Shown here: positions 1 to 12,639 of the stretch, piece by piece | Layout: the number at the start of each line of letters is the position of its first letter | Numbering within the stretch: the first letter of the stretch is position 1 | Assembly: GCF_000372725.1 (NCBI RefSeq) | Contig: NW_005194951.1 | Span: 110,279-174,278, forward strand | Length of the DNA: 64,000 nt | Origin: Emiliania huxleyi CCMP1516 | Lineage: Eukaryota; Haptophyta; Isochrysidales; Noelaerhabdaceae | Direction of reading: 5' to 3' | Notes under the pieces: model-generated | The model's database searches: none | Told to the model about the DNA's origin: nothing | What the model saw: the letters and a program-made list of their open reading frames with translations, nothing else | Program-made: the position numbers and the translations under genes

Positions 1-3000
1 CATCCCGAGCAGGACCGACGGCACGTGCGAGCAGAGCTGGGCGAGGCACTCGTAAGCTACGAGCATCGCCGCCACCACCGGAACCGCCACCGGGAAGGAC
101 GACCACGGCAGCAGCGTGATTGCGTACGCCGGCAGCAGAGAGCAGACGGCGAGGGCGAAGGCCATCGCAGCCTGCACGGCGGTGGTGGCGAGGACGTACG
201 GCAGCGGACCGTACATCCCCTCCTTGATCTCGCGCCGGATGGCCGAGAACCTGTTCACAGCCGGAGGTGTGAAGAGGCGCCGCTCACTCTCCTGCCACCG
301 ACTCTGTGATCTCGAGCACCTGTTCACAGCCGGAGGTGTGAAGAGGCGCCGCTCACGCCGCCTCGTGGAGCGCCTGGTGGCCGCGCACTCGTTGTTGAGC
401 GCGACGACGACCACGGCGTGGAACACGAGCGGCACCACGAGCGTGAAGGCGAAGAGGTAGAGGCGGTACACGACCTGCTCCTGCACCTGCTCGCGGTGTG
501 AAGAGGAAGTGTCTAGGAAGTGTCTAGGAAGTGTCTAGGTACACGACCTGCTCCTGCACCTGCTCGCGCGTGTGGAAGTAGACCATCGAGATGAACGCGT
601 TTGCGGACAGGATGAGGCCGAGCCGGCCTAGGACCAGTTCACCGCTGCGAGCGTCAACGAGAGCAGGAGGGAGGACTTCAGGACAGGCCGAGCCGACCCG
701 TGTACAGCATCGGCTCGCGCAAGGCGAGGAGGGCATGCCGGCGCAGCAGGATCCACAGCTGCGCCTCCTGGCGCGCGCGACGCGGCGGCCGTGTCATGAT
801 TGCGCGCGTCGGCGGCCTCGCCACCTCCTCGCCCCGCCCCTCCTCCTCCCACGCGTCCAAGATCGCGTCCACCGCCTCGGGCGACGAACAGGTGCTGTGA
901 ACAGGTGCTGTGAACAGGTGCTGTGAACAGGTGCTGTGAACAGCCTCTGGCGACGAGAAGTCGCGGTTGATCAAGTCGAGCATGAACTCCGCCTATACAG
1001 AGCCCGCCGCTCGTACAGTACTTCACACCTCCGGCTCTTCACACCTCCGGCTCTTCACACCTATACAGAGCCCACCGCTCGTACAGTTCTCGACTCTGCT
1101 GAGATCGCGGACCAAGTCGAGCATGGTGGAGTCGGCCGGGTTGGCGGTGGACGGCAGCGGGTGTCCGAGCCGATCGAGATGGCCGCCTACGATCTCGGAC
1201 AATCTCGGCTCACCTCGCGCAATCTCGGCCCATCTCGACGGCGGCTGGTCAGGGCGGGCCCATCTGCGCGGCGGCGCCGAAGTAGGCGACGCGGCCCGCC
1301 GCGAGGACGAGCACGTCGTCGAAGCCCTCGTAGACGGAGGCGGACGGCTGGTGGATCGTGCACAGGATCGGGATGTTGGTCTGCTTGGCCGTCACCTTGA
1401 GGAAGTGCATGATCTTGGCGGCGGCCGCCGAGTCGAGCCCCGACGTCGGCTCGTCGAGGAAGATCATCGACGGCTGCTTGGTCAGCGCGATCGCGAGAGA
1501 GAGGCGCCGCCGCTGCCCCGAGGAGAGCCCCCCCCCGCCTACGCCGCCATCCACTCGCTAGCTGACGACCGCATGCCACCAGTTTGGCCCCGAGGAGAGC
1601 CCGTCCCCCCGCCGGTAATCGGGACGAGAGCAGACCCTGCTCGCGTGTGCTGGCAGCCGACCAGGCCGGTCGCCTGCAGGAAGGGTCCGACGACACTTCA
1701 GGGACAGGCGCGCGTGTGCTGGCAGCCAATCCGGGAGGGGCCGGGAGGAGCCGAGAGGAGCCGAGAGGAGCCGAGAGGAGCCGGGAGGAGCCGAGAGGAG
1801 CCGGGAGGAGCCGAGAGGAGCCGAGAGGAGCCGAGAGGAGCCGAGAGGAGCCGGGAGGAGCCGAGAGGAGCCGAGAGGAGCCGAGAGGAGCCGAGAGGAG
1901 CCGGGAGGAGCCGAGAGGAGCCGAGAGGAGCAGAGAAGAGCCGGGAGGAGCCGAGAGGAGCCGAGAGGGGCCGAGAGGAGCCGAGAGGAGCCGAGAGGAG
2001 CCGGGAGGAGCCGAGAGGAGCCGAGAGGAGCCGAGAGGAGCCGAGAGGAGCCGAGAGGAGCCGAGAGGAGCGAGCCGAGAGGAGCCGAGAGGAGCCGAGA
2101 GGAGCCGAGAAGAGCCGAGAGGAGCCGGGAGGAGCCGAGAGGAGCCGAGAGGAGCCGAGAGGAGCCGAGAGGAGCAGGGAGGAGCCGAGAGGAGCCGAGA
2201 GGAGCCGAGAGGAGCCGGGAGGAGCCGGGAGGAGCCGAGAGGAGCCGAGAGGAGCCGAGAGGAGCCGAGAGGAGCCGAGAGGAGCCGAGAAGAGCCGAGA
2301 AGAGCCGAGAGGAGCCGAGAAGAGGAGCCGAGAGGAGCCGAGAGGAGCCGAGAGGAGCCGAGAAGAGCCGAGAAGAGCCGAGAAGAGCAGGGAAGAGCAG
2401 GGATGAGGAGCGACGAGTCAGCCCGTCGCCTCGAGAAGCTGCTCCGTCGCCGCCCTCCTCTCGCTTGGCCGCAGGTGCGGCCGGTACAGTTGCAGCGCGT
2501 ACCGCAGGTGGTCGCGAGCAGATAGGCACGCCCAGTGGTGGTCCTGATGAGTCCAAACATGAGTGAACGCACCAAGACGCAGCTCACGCAGCGATGGGCT
2601 GCAGTTGACACGCGCAGTGATGAGGCGAACTCCCGCGCTCTCTCGGCCAGATCTCGATCTCATATCTCGCCGCATCTCCCGCTGCCTGCTGCTGCACGAC
2701 AGCGCAGTGCCGCCTGTACGCCTCAGTCGTCAGCGGCTGACCGCCCAGCGCTATGTCGCCTGCAGGTAGATTCAGAGAAGGTTCCGAGCAACTTCTGAGC
2801 AGCCCCTCCCGTCCTACTCGTGCGATGTCACCGACGCCGACGCCGCCACGCCGCTCGAGCGTGAGCATCGAGAGCAGGGTGGTCTTGCCGGCGCCGGACG
2901 GGCCGAGCACGGCTAGCACCTGCTCACGGCGGGCAGGTGTGAAGAGGAGGAGGACTTCTTCACACTCTCTGCCGGCAACGCTGATGATTCAACGCCACCT

Positions 3001-3616
3001 TGCCGGCCGCCACGGAGCCGGACACTGCGTGGAGGATCGGCTTGCAGACCGAGCGGTCGCAGCCGCAGGCCGTCCCTTCGCGCGACGGCACGCGCACCTC
3101 GTAGCTGCAGTCGCGAAACGTGAGCTCATACGGCTCTTCAGTCGTACGAAGCCGCGCCAGCGCCGTCGATGCGCCGCGGGAGAGAGCGGGATCGGCGCCG
3201 CCCGGGTCGCTCGTCGCCTGGCGCGTGATTGGGAGCGGCAGCAACCGGCCCAGCGGCACGGCGCTGTCTCTCTCGTCGAAGGAGCGCCGCTCAAGAGACG
3301 GCCGCGCTGGGAAGTCTACCTTCGTGCCGCGGGAGTGCTGCCTCTCCTCGAGCAGCAGGCGGTGCCGCGCCTCCAAGGTGCGTCTTACACGCTCCGGCAG
3401 GCAGCGGCGGACGGAAAGCAGGCCGACTCGCACGCTTCGCAGGCTGCTGTCTCTGTCAGAGACCGAGTCGGTGTGCATCGCACAGCGTGGGTTCGGGGCT
3501 CCAAGCCCGTAGGGTGGGTGTATGAGACGGAACACGGAGGAGCTGTATAGGTCACTAGAGACCCACACCATCGCTACATCACCACAGCCACCAAGTCGGA
3601 TACAAGTCGATGACAA
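1..3616 (-). CDS. ABCG-family (White/WBC type) half-transporter, 12 exons, 3' partial
   Basis: Predicted ABC half-transporter with the nucleotide-binding domain N-terminal to the membrane domain, the ABCG order; it would dimerise to export lipids or other hydrophobic substrates (family knowledge; substrate unknown). Exons placed by eye, all in frame: complement(join(1..250,362..486,560..627,698..875,945..992,1137..1186,1260..1538,1613..1673,2430..2543,2686..2759,2832..2919,2999..3616)). Seen in order: strand lead-in ending AVSGSVAAGK, Walker A GPSGAGKTTLL, Q-loop CAVVQQQ, signature GLSSGQRRRLS, Walker B MIFLDEPTSGLD, H-loop CTIHQPSAS, the NPAEFMLDLI linker, then hydrophobic helices (for example from LFAFTLVVPLVF). 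The ORF runs off the window at base 1. Seven of the 11 introns have GC donors. The start at 3616 is uncertain; Met at 3478 is an alternative. The reading frame is intact, so the gene is probably functional. Confidence 0.88.
1735..2400 (+). repeat. 10-bp minisatellite (GAGGAGCCGA)n inside an ABCG intron
   Basis: About 65 tandem copies of GAGGAGCCGA and close variants (GGGAGGAGCC, GAGAAGAGCC). The whole array lies in the 756-nt GC-AG intron 1674-2429 of the ABCG gene, between the exons ending EQLLE and starting ATGLVG. The array is open in several frames on both strands, which creates long but spurious ORFs. Confidence 0.95.
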
Positions 3617-4740
3617 TGTGCGCGGCAGGACAAACCAAACATGAGACGGTTACACAAGGACGGTCAGGCTACGGTCAGGAAGTAGGTTTGAGTTCACACT
3701 CTCCAACACTCCCCCATTGTCTCCGCAGTCTTCATGAATGAGGATGCGGCAGACAACAACAGCAGAGTGTGAATGTGTCTGAGCGTAGGTATGCCGGTTA
3801 CCCGCCGGCGTCTCGCGGGGCTGGCTAAGCGTCCAACCTTGCGTCTTCGCGAAGGATGGTCTTGCTTGTTGGCAAGACTTGCGCGCTAAGATGATCCAGT
3901 GAAGGGGTCAAAGCGCGGCCGAGTGGGCGGAGAGAGAGAAAGGGGAGATAATGAACAGGAGCTCGTTGTGGAGCTCGGTCATGGCGCGCCGCGAGCTGCA
4001 ATCCGGGCTGAGCGTCGCGGGGCGGCGGCTTGAGCGGGCGCGGCAGGCGCGGCGGGCGCGGGAGCGGCAGCGGGGGCGCCCCCTTGCGGCGCGGCGATTG
4101 GGCCGTTGGGAGGCCTCGCCGCGTTGACGCGGATGAGCGCATCAGGGACGTGAGGACGATCTTCAGGGCAGGGCATGTGCCATTGACGTGTTTCACCTTT
4201 CTGATATCGAATGCGTCACTGCGAGTCCACCGCTCGGGCGAGAGCCCACTCAGGTGGAGACTCGCATTGAGCTGGCGCCAGGGCGTGAGCAGAGGGATGC
4301 TGCCACTCGGGCCCCGCTCCCCGCCTTCGACATGCCGGCGGGTGTGGTGTGTCAGCCCATGCCGCAGGCGCACCTCGCCCATGGGCCGCACTCCCACAAG
4401 TTCGCCTCGGCGCCGCCTCGGCGCGCCGCACGGGCGCGGGGCGCCTCTGAGCGGGCCCGAACAGAGGAGCAAGTTTCAATCGATTTTCATTCAATTCTCA
4501 CACGCGAGAATTCAATTTTCGGTGGGGTTGTGGGTATGGGTGGAAACTCAAAGGGAAAAAGAAACAAAATAGGACGCCAAGGGAGGGATGGGAAGACGGC
4601 ACGCCGCCTAAATATAACGCCGCCTACAAAGGGATTTCTCATTACACATTTGCTCGCAGGCCGATACACGCTGTGAACAGCGTGGGAAGGCGTCGCTCGC
4701 CTCCTGCCTCGCGCCGAGGGGTGAGACCTCCAACTGCTCC
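3617..4740. other. Intergenic, no convincing gene; contains a dispersed module
   Basis: Short ORFs occur on both strands, including a minus-strand Ala/Pro-rich ORF (3979-4176) ending in RRSARIAARG, but none has a recognisable domain. At about 4570-4610 there is a copy of a dispersed module, CCAAGGGAGGGATGGGA followed by ACGGCACGCCGCC, that recurs at 52320-52390 and, inverted, at 62458-62535. It may be promoter-proximal or part of a short mobile element. Confidence 0.5.
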
Positions 4741-5376
4741 ATGCGCCACGCTGTGGCTCTCTTTGCCTTTCAGCTCGCGCCGCCGGCTGCCGGCTTTCCA
4801 CGGCAACTCCCCATCGGCGTTCGCCCGCCCGCCTGCTTTGCACAGGCGGCACCGCGTGCGGAAGCGTTCGCCACGTTTGGCGGCTTCGGCCTCGACCCTC
4901 GCGCGATGCGGCGCATGTCGGAGATGAAGCGCGCGGACGAGCCCGTCCGCGAGGAGCTCCAGGGCCTGTGCCTGCTCGGCGCCGTGGGCGGATCGCTGCT
5001 CCTCGCGGGGTCGGGCAACGCTTTCCTGGGCGGCGTACTCGGCTCGCAGCTCGCGCCGCTCCTCTCCACCGCCGACGGCGCTGCGGGGGAGCGAAGCCGC
5101 GCGGCCGGCTGGGAGGCCTGGGCGGCCTTCCTTGCGGCGCGCGCGCGGGCGGTGCGCGCGTGGAGAGCCGCCGACGCACGGTACGATCTGAGCGGCCGGT
5201 GGCGGCGCCTCGACCTCCCGCGCCGCGCGAGACGGTTTGACGCGCGCTTCGACTGCAGCGGCAAGGCGAGCGCAGCCGGCCGGCGGGCGGTCGAGCTGGG
5301 CAGGTCGCTGCTTGCGCTTCTCGAGCGGCGCGGGGTGACTGGCAAGGTGAGGAGTCTGTGGCAGAGGCGACAGTGA
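4741..5376 (+). CDS. Hypothetical membrane protein with likely organelle-targeting leader
   Basis: 211-codon ORF. The first 20-35 residues look like a signal/transit leader (hydrophobic MRHAVALFAFQLAPPAAGF, then basic and Ala-rich sequence). One Gly/Leu-rich hydrophobic segment follows (LCLLGAVGGSLLLAG), then a long Arg/Ala-rich amphipathic C-terminal part. In an alga with a complex plastid this suggests plastid targeting, but that is inference and no family is recognised. Right after the stop, another frame stays open to 5535 (…EFEQEQLLRARMRQLRDQE), so a short intron or a frameshift near 5340-5370 may extend the protein. Confidence 0.5.
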   Translation: MRHAVALFAFQLAPPAAGFPRQLPIGVRPPACFAQAAPRAEAFATFGGFGLDPRAMRRMSEMKRADEPVREELQGLCLLGAVGGSLLLAGSGNAFLGGVLGSQLAPLLSTADGAAGERSRAAGWEAWAAFLAARARAVRAWRAADARYDLSGRWRRLDLPRRARRFDARFDCSGKASAAGRRAVELGRSLLALLERRGVTGKVRSLWQRRQ

Positions 5377-5535
5377 GGGAGTCGGTGCTGTCCGCTCTGC
5401 AGGACGGAACTGACCCGCCGTGGTGCCTTGCTGCCTTTAGGACCGGCCTGCCCGCGAGGTGGAGGGAGTTTGAGCAGGAGCAGCTGCTGCGCGCCCGGAT
5501 GCGGCAGTTGCGCGACCAGGAGGGGGGCGGGTTCT

Positions 5536-8681
<3,146 letters not shown>

Positions 8682-9839
8682 GCACTTCGTTCATCCCGTC
8701 GACGAAGGCGGGGATGAAGGAGCGGATGTCGTCCCTGTTGTTTGGGATGGTGGCGCGGAACTTGGCGGTCTCCACCCCAATGTACGTCGACGGGTCGAAG
8801 ATGCGCGTTGCAAGCGCGTGCACCTGTGAGCCGGAGTTGGATATGCTCGCACCCCGATCCTCTCTCCTCTCGCTCTCGGTATCTCTTCCGTAGTGCAGTC
8901 CGCCCACCGCCGTCGAGCCCCGCATCTGCGCCGCCGTCTCGCGCGCCGACTCGATCGGCGCCAGCTTCAGGGGGACGACCCACGACTCGATCTCGTCGCT
9001 GCCGGCGTTGGCATTGGAGCACGTGACCAGCATCACCTTGCCCTCCTCGCTCATCTTCGCGTAGCCCGACTGGGACTTTGTGGAGACCAGCATAATGATG
9101 TGGTAAGTTCCGCTGGCGCCTTCGATGGTCGGGGTCGAGATGTGGGTAACGGCCGCCTCCTCCTTGGAGATCATGATTCTCTGCTCCGTCACGGTGCCCG
9201 CGATCGGACCCCATTCGGTGAGCCTCGCCTTGGTCATGGTCGCGTCAATGCCTGTGGCGGGCGCAGGGACGATCGCGAAGAGCGCCGCCGCGCCGCCCTC
9301 CTCTGCGATCCCGTCGCCCAGTTTCGCATTGCCGTCGAGCATCGCCATGGTGGTCGTCGTGCGCAGATGCCCAAAATTGGACTCTACTTGCTCGAGCTTC
9401 AGCGCGATGTAACGATCGAAAAAATATTCGCAAATTGAGCCTCCGTCGTAATAGGGATCTTCTTCGTGAGGTCGTTTTTTCTCCTCATTCGGCGTGTCCG
9501 CCCTGGCCCTCGTCTCACCCCGTTCGTTTCGCGCGCGGGGGTCCATCTTGCCTGTGCGGGGGTCCATCTTTCCTTTGCTCCCTCCTGTAAGCCCGTAAAA
9601 AGAAATTCGTGGAAAAATGAAACGCCTGTGTGAATCATCAACGAAACTAAAGGGGGGCATCCAGTCTCGTTCGGCCTTGTGCTTCGCGCGCGTTGGTCGG
9701 GGTGGGATATTGTGGCACGTGGTGATAAAGGAATGGCGTCTGCATGCCTCTGTAACCTGGGTCCTGGGTTTGGCTCCCATCTGTGTGTGTCTGTCTCTCA
9801 AGGCGCGTTTAGCGTGCGTCAATCTCGCGGTGGGGATCT

Positions 9840-10260
9840 CAATTGATCTCTCGCAAACTCGCGCGATGAAGCACATTCTCGCACATTCTCGCACAATCTC
9901 GCGCAACCTCACGTAATCTCGTCCAGAGACACACTTTCTTGCGCAACCTCGCTCTATCACGTGCAATCGTATGCGATCTCGTGCAGTCTCGCGCAACGTC
10001 GTGCACTCTCGTGCACTCTCGTGCATACTCGCGCAATCCCGTGCGATCTCGTGCAGTATCGTGCAATCTCGTGCAATCTTGTGCAATCTTGGATCTCGTA
10101 CAATCTCGCACAATCTCACACAATCTCGCGCTGTCTCGTACGGTCTCGTGCAATCTCGAGCCACCTCACACCCTCCCGTGCAATCTCGCGCAATCTCGTG
10201 TGGTCTCGCATAACCTCGCGCAATCTCGTGCAGTCTTGTGTGGTCTGGGCGCCCTCCCGC
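9840..10260 (+). repeat. Degenerate 10-bp array (AATCTCGTGC)n
   Basis: About 40 imperfect units of the type CTCGYGCAAT. The minus frame remains open through it and reads as IARDCTRLHE-like repeats, which inflates the upstream ORF. I regard it as a non-coding minisatellite. Confidence 0.8.
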
Positions 10261-10853
10261 TCTCTCTGTACTGCGAAAAAAGACACTCGATCTCGCGGAG
10301 GGAGTCTCGCACCCGTCTATCTGTGCATCCTGCGCATGTTGGGCTGGATGAATCGGCGTGGCACGTGCTCGTTCATCCTCTCTGATGTCGTGAGAAATGC
10401 GGGTCCATCTCTCTCCTCCTGTCTGCGCTCTCTTCTCTCTGCCTCTCTTCTCGCCGCGCACGCCTGCGCACCCACTCCCTCCTGCCTGTCCACGGCCGAG
10501 TCGCGCCTTGTCCCCTCCCGTCTCCTCCTCGCGTATCGCCCTCCCGCTCTGCCCATGTCCGCCTGGGCCTTCTTTTCGTTCGCGTGCTGCTCGTCCATGG
10601 CCGTGTCGCAGCCCGTGCCTCTGCAGGCCGCACCTAATGCTAGGCTCTTGTTGATCGACAGCGTCAGCGAGACCGAGAGGCTCGAGCACACCCCACACGT
10701 CGTGCGTTGACCAGCCGTGTATGCCCGCAAAAAACGCGCCGATATACAGAGAGTACCGTATACAGACGCTCTCCTGTCTCTCGCCCTCTCGGCGCGGCCG
10801 CGGCGGGCGAGCGCCGCCCGCGCGCACGCGTGAAGGGTCCGTACCTCAAACGA
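10261..10853. other. Intergenic, no gene seen
   Basis: Only pyrimidine-rich low-complexity sequence and short unsupported ORFs lie between the minisatellite and the methyltransferase stop codon. Confidence 0.4.
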
Positions 10854-12639
10854 TCAAACGGGCACCGTCTCGTACAGCGCAACTACGCCGAGCAGCGCGG
10901 GCTGCTGCCGCACGACACGCAGCCCCGCGGCGCGCGCCATCGCCGCCACGTCCTGGTTGTAGACACACCTAGGGTTAGGGCTCTAGGGTTAGGAGGTTGG
11001 GTTAGGGTTAGGGTTAAGGTTGGGGTAAGGGTTGTAGACACACCCTTTGCCGCCCAGCCTCGCCGCCGCGCTCGACGTCGCGTCCTGGTAGGCGCCTGGG
11101 GGGGAACCGGGCGAGAGCGCTGCGAGCTGTGTACCATGTGGAGCGCTAGGAGGGCTCATCTCGGCTCATCTCGGCTCATCTCGGCTCATCTCGGCTCTAA
11201 GAGGCGTGCCGAGCGCGCCGCCCGAGCGCTGGTGCTCGAGCAAGACGACGCGCCTAGGAGGTGTCTCGGAGGTGTCTAGGAGGTGTCTCGGAGGTGTCTA
11301 GGAGGTGTCTAGGAGGTGTCTAGGAGGTGTCTAGGAGGTGTCTAGGAGGTGTCTCGGAGGTGTCTAGGAGGTGTCTAGGAGGTGCCTAGGAGGTGTCTCG
11401 GAGGTGTCTAGGAGGTGTCTAGGAGGTGTCTAGGAGGTGTCTAGGAGGTGTCTAGGAGGTGTCTAGGAGGTGTCTAGGAGGTGTCTAGGAGGTGTCTAGG
11501 AAGTGTCTAGTGGGAGGTGTCTCGGAAGTGTCTAGGAGGTGTCTACGAGGTGTCTAGTGGGAGGTGCTCGAGCAAGACGACACAGGTCGGAGCATCGAGG
11601 GAGGCTCGCCCGAGCACCGCTGTCCGCGCTGCCGTTTAGCGTGTCTTGTGAGTGCGTGTGTGTCTGTGTGTCGCGCCAGCGTGCCGGCATCTCCGGTCTA
11701 GCGTCCACCACCCATACCGCGCTGGTGTGTCCAGTCCGAGCCCCTTGGCTGCTCCTCGCCGGCGTACTGACTTTCTTATTATATCTAGCGTGGCCCCAGT
11801 CTGTGTGTGTGTGTGAGAGAGAGGCTGCCGACCGCCCTCCAAGAGCTCCAAGAGTGCGTCTTCAGCTTCTAGAGCAGCCACCCGCCCGGCTTGCACACGC
11901 GCCGCATCTCGGAGAGCGCCCGCTCCGGCCGGCCGTACACGCAGAGCGAGAAGGTGTCGATGACGCTGTCAAAGCTCGCGTCGGCGAACCGCATCGCCTG
12001 CGGGCCGGATAACGGCGCGTGCGCTTGTGCGTCACAACCGGCGCCGGCCCTGCTTGGCGGCGGAGAGGAGAGGAGAGGCGAGGAGAGGAGAGGCGAGGAG
12101 AGGAAAGGAGAGGAGAGGAGAGGAGAGGAGAGGCGAGGAGAGGAAAGGAGAGGAGAGGCGAGGCGAGGCGAGGAGAGGAGAGGAGAGGAGAGGAGAGGAT
12201 CAGGAGGCGGCTCGTCTTCCTCCGCGTCCATGAGCTGCAGGTCGACGGCGAGGCGCGGCGCGAGTGCGGCGGCCGCCGGCCGCGCCTCGCGCAGCATGCC
12301 CGGCGACAGGTCCACCGCGGTGAGCGACTCGCACCGGCCGGGGTCGTACAGCGGGAGGTTGAGGCCGGTGCCGACTCCTACCTCGAGGACGCGTCCGCGG
12401 CAGAGGTCGGTGGCCTGCGCGCGCAGCGCCTGCAGGCCGAGCGCCGACGCGAGCGGGCCGCTGTCGAGCGAGTCGTACTGGCTGGCGGCGGAGTCGTAGA
12501 GCCGAACGAGCTCCGGCTCGGAACTCTCCCGCTCAGGAGCCGCAGACCACGCCGCGGTTCGCGGCGCCGCGAGCAGCGCGGCCGACAGCGAGAGCGCCAG
12601 GCGGCGCGAAGCGTCGGAAGCGGTCGGCGGCGTCCGCAT
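10854..12639 (-). CDS. Class I SAM-dependent methyltransferase with N-terminal leader, multi-exon
   Basis: Methyltransf_11-type enzyme; substrate unknown. The N-terminus ([20 protein letters not shown]) looks like a signal or organelle leader. SAM-binding motif I is [11 protein letters not shown] (about residues 84-94), followed by [11 protein letters not shown], then [11 protein letters not shown] after an intron and [15 protein letters not shown] after the next. The C-terminus reads [20 protein letters not shown]…YETVPV. Exons placed: 12226-12639, 11882-11997, one or more between about 11045 and 11253, and 10854-10968 including the stop. Introns 11998-12225 (GC-AG), 11254-11881 (GT-AG) and 10969-11043 (GT-AG) keep the frame. 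The junction between the blocks at 11200-11253 and 11044-11100 is unresolved. Every intron here contains a tandem repeat. Confidence 0.82.
10970..11029 (+). repeat. Interstitial TTAGGG-like tract inside an intron
   Basis: Degenerate TTAGGG units (AGGGTTAGGG, GGGTTAGGGTTAGGGTTA and variants) lie between two copies of the 15-mer GGTTGTAGACACACC (10955-10969 and 11030-11044). On the minus strand the tract forms the body of a 75-nt GT-AG intron whose removal leaves [10 protein letters not shown] in frame. Confidence 0.88.
11158..11200 (+). repeat. Short (CTCATCTCGG)4 array in the methyltransferase gene
   Basis: Four tandem CTCATCTCGG units next to the exon encoding [11 protein letters not shown]. 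It probably belongs to an intron whose exact borders I could not fix. Confidence 0.7.
11254..11562 (+). repeat. 11-bp minisatellite (GTGTCTAGGAG)n inside a methyltransferase intron
   Basis: About 27 units of GTGTCTAGGAG with GTGTCTCGGAG variants. The array is bounded by two copies of the 19-mer GGTGCTCGAGCAAGACGAC (11231-11249 and 11563-11581); the first encodes VVLLEH. The same 11-bp motif occurs in introns of the ABCG gene (496-537) and the NAA35 gene (39045-39160). Confidence 0.93.
12062..12200 (+). repeat. (GAGAGGAGAG)n minisatellite in methyltransferase intron 1
   Basis: Purine-rich 5-10-bp repeat (GGAGA, with GGCGA variants) in the 228-nt GC-AG intron 11998-12225. It is open on the minus strand, so the first exon appears artificially fused to the second. 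Confidence 0.9.

Noticed and set aside
1740-2400. CRISPR-like array
   Set aside because: Units are contiguous 10-bp repeats without unique spacers, and the context is a eukaryotic intron.
1187-2611. Long minus-strand ORF of 474 codons (SSRLLSAPLG repeats) and similar plus-strand ORFs
   Set aside because: They are translations of the GAGGAGCCGA minisatellite inside a spliced intron; the 10-bp unit gives open frames by chance.
9839-10710. ORFs through the AATCTCGTGC array as a repeat protein
   Set aside because: Open only because stop codons are absent from the unit; both strands are open and there is no conserved spacing.
10970-11029. True chromosome end
   Set aside because: The TTAGGG tract is short and degenerate, is flanked by a 15-bp direct duplication and lies within a gene with exons on both sides.
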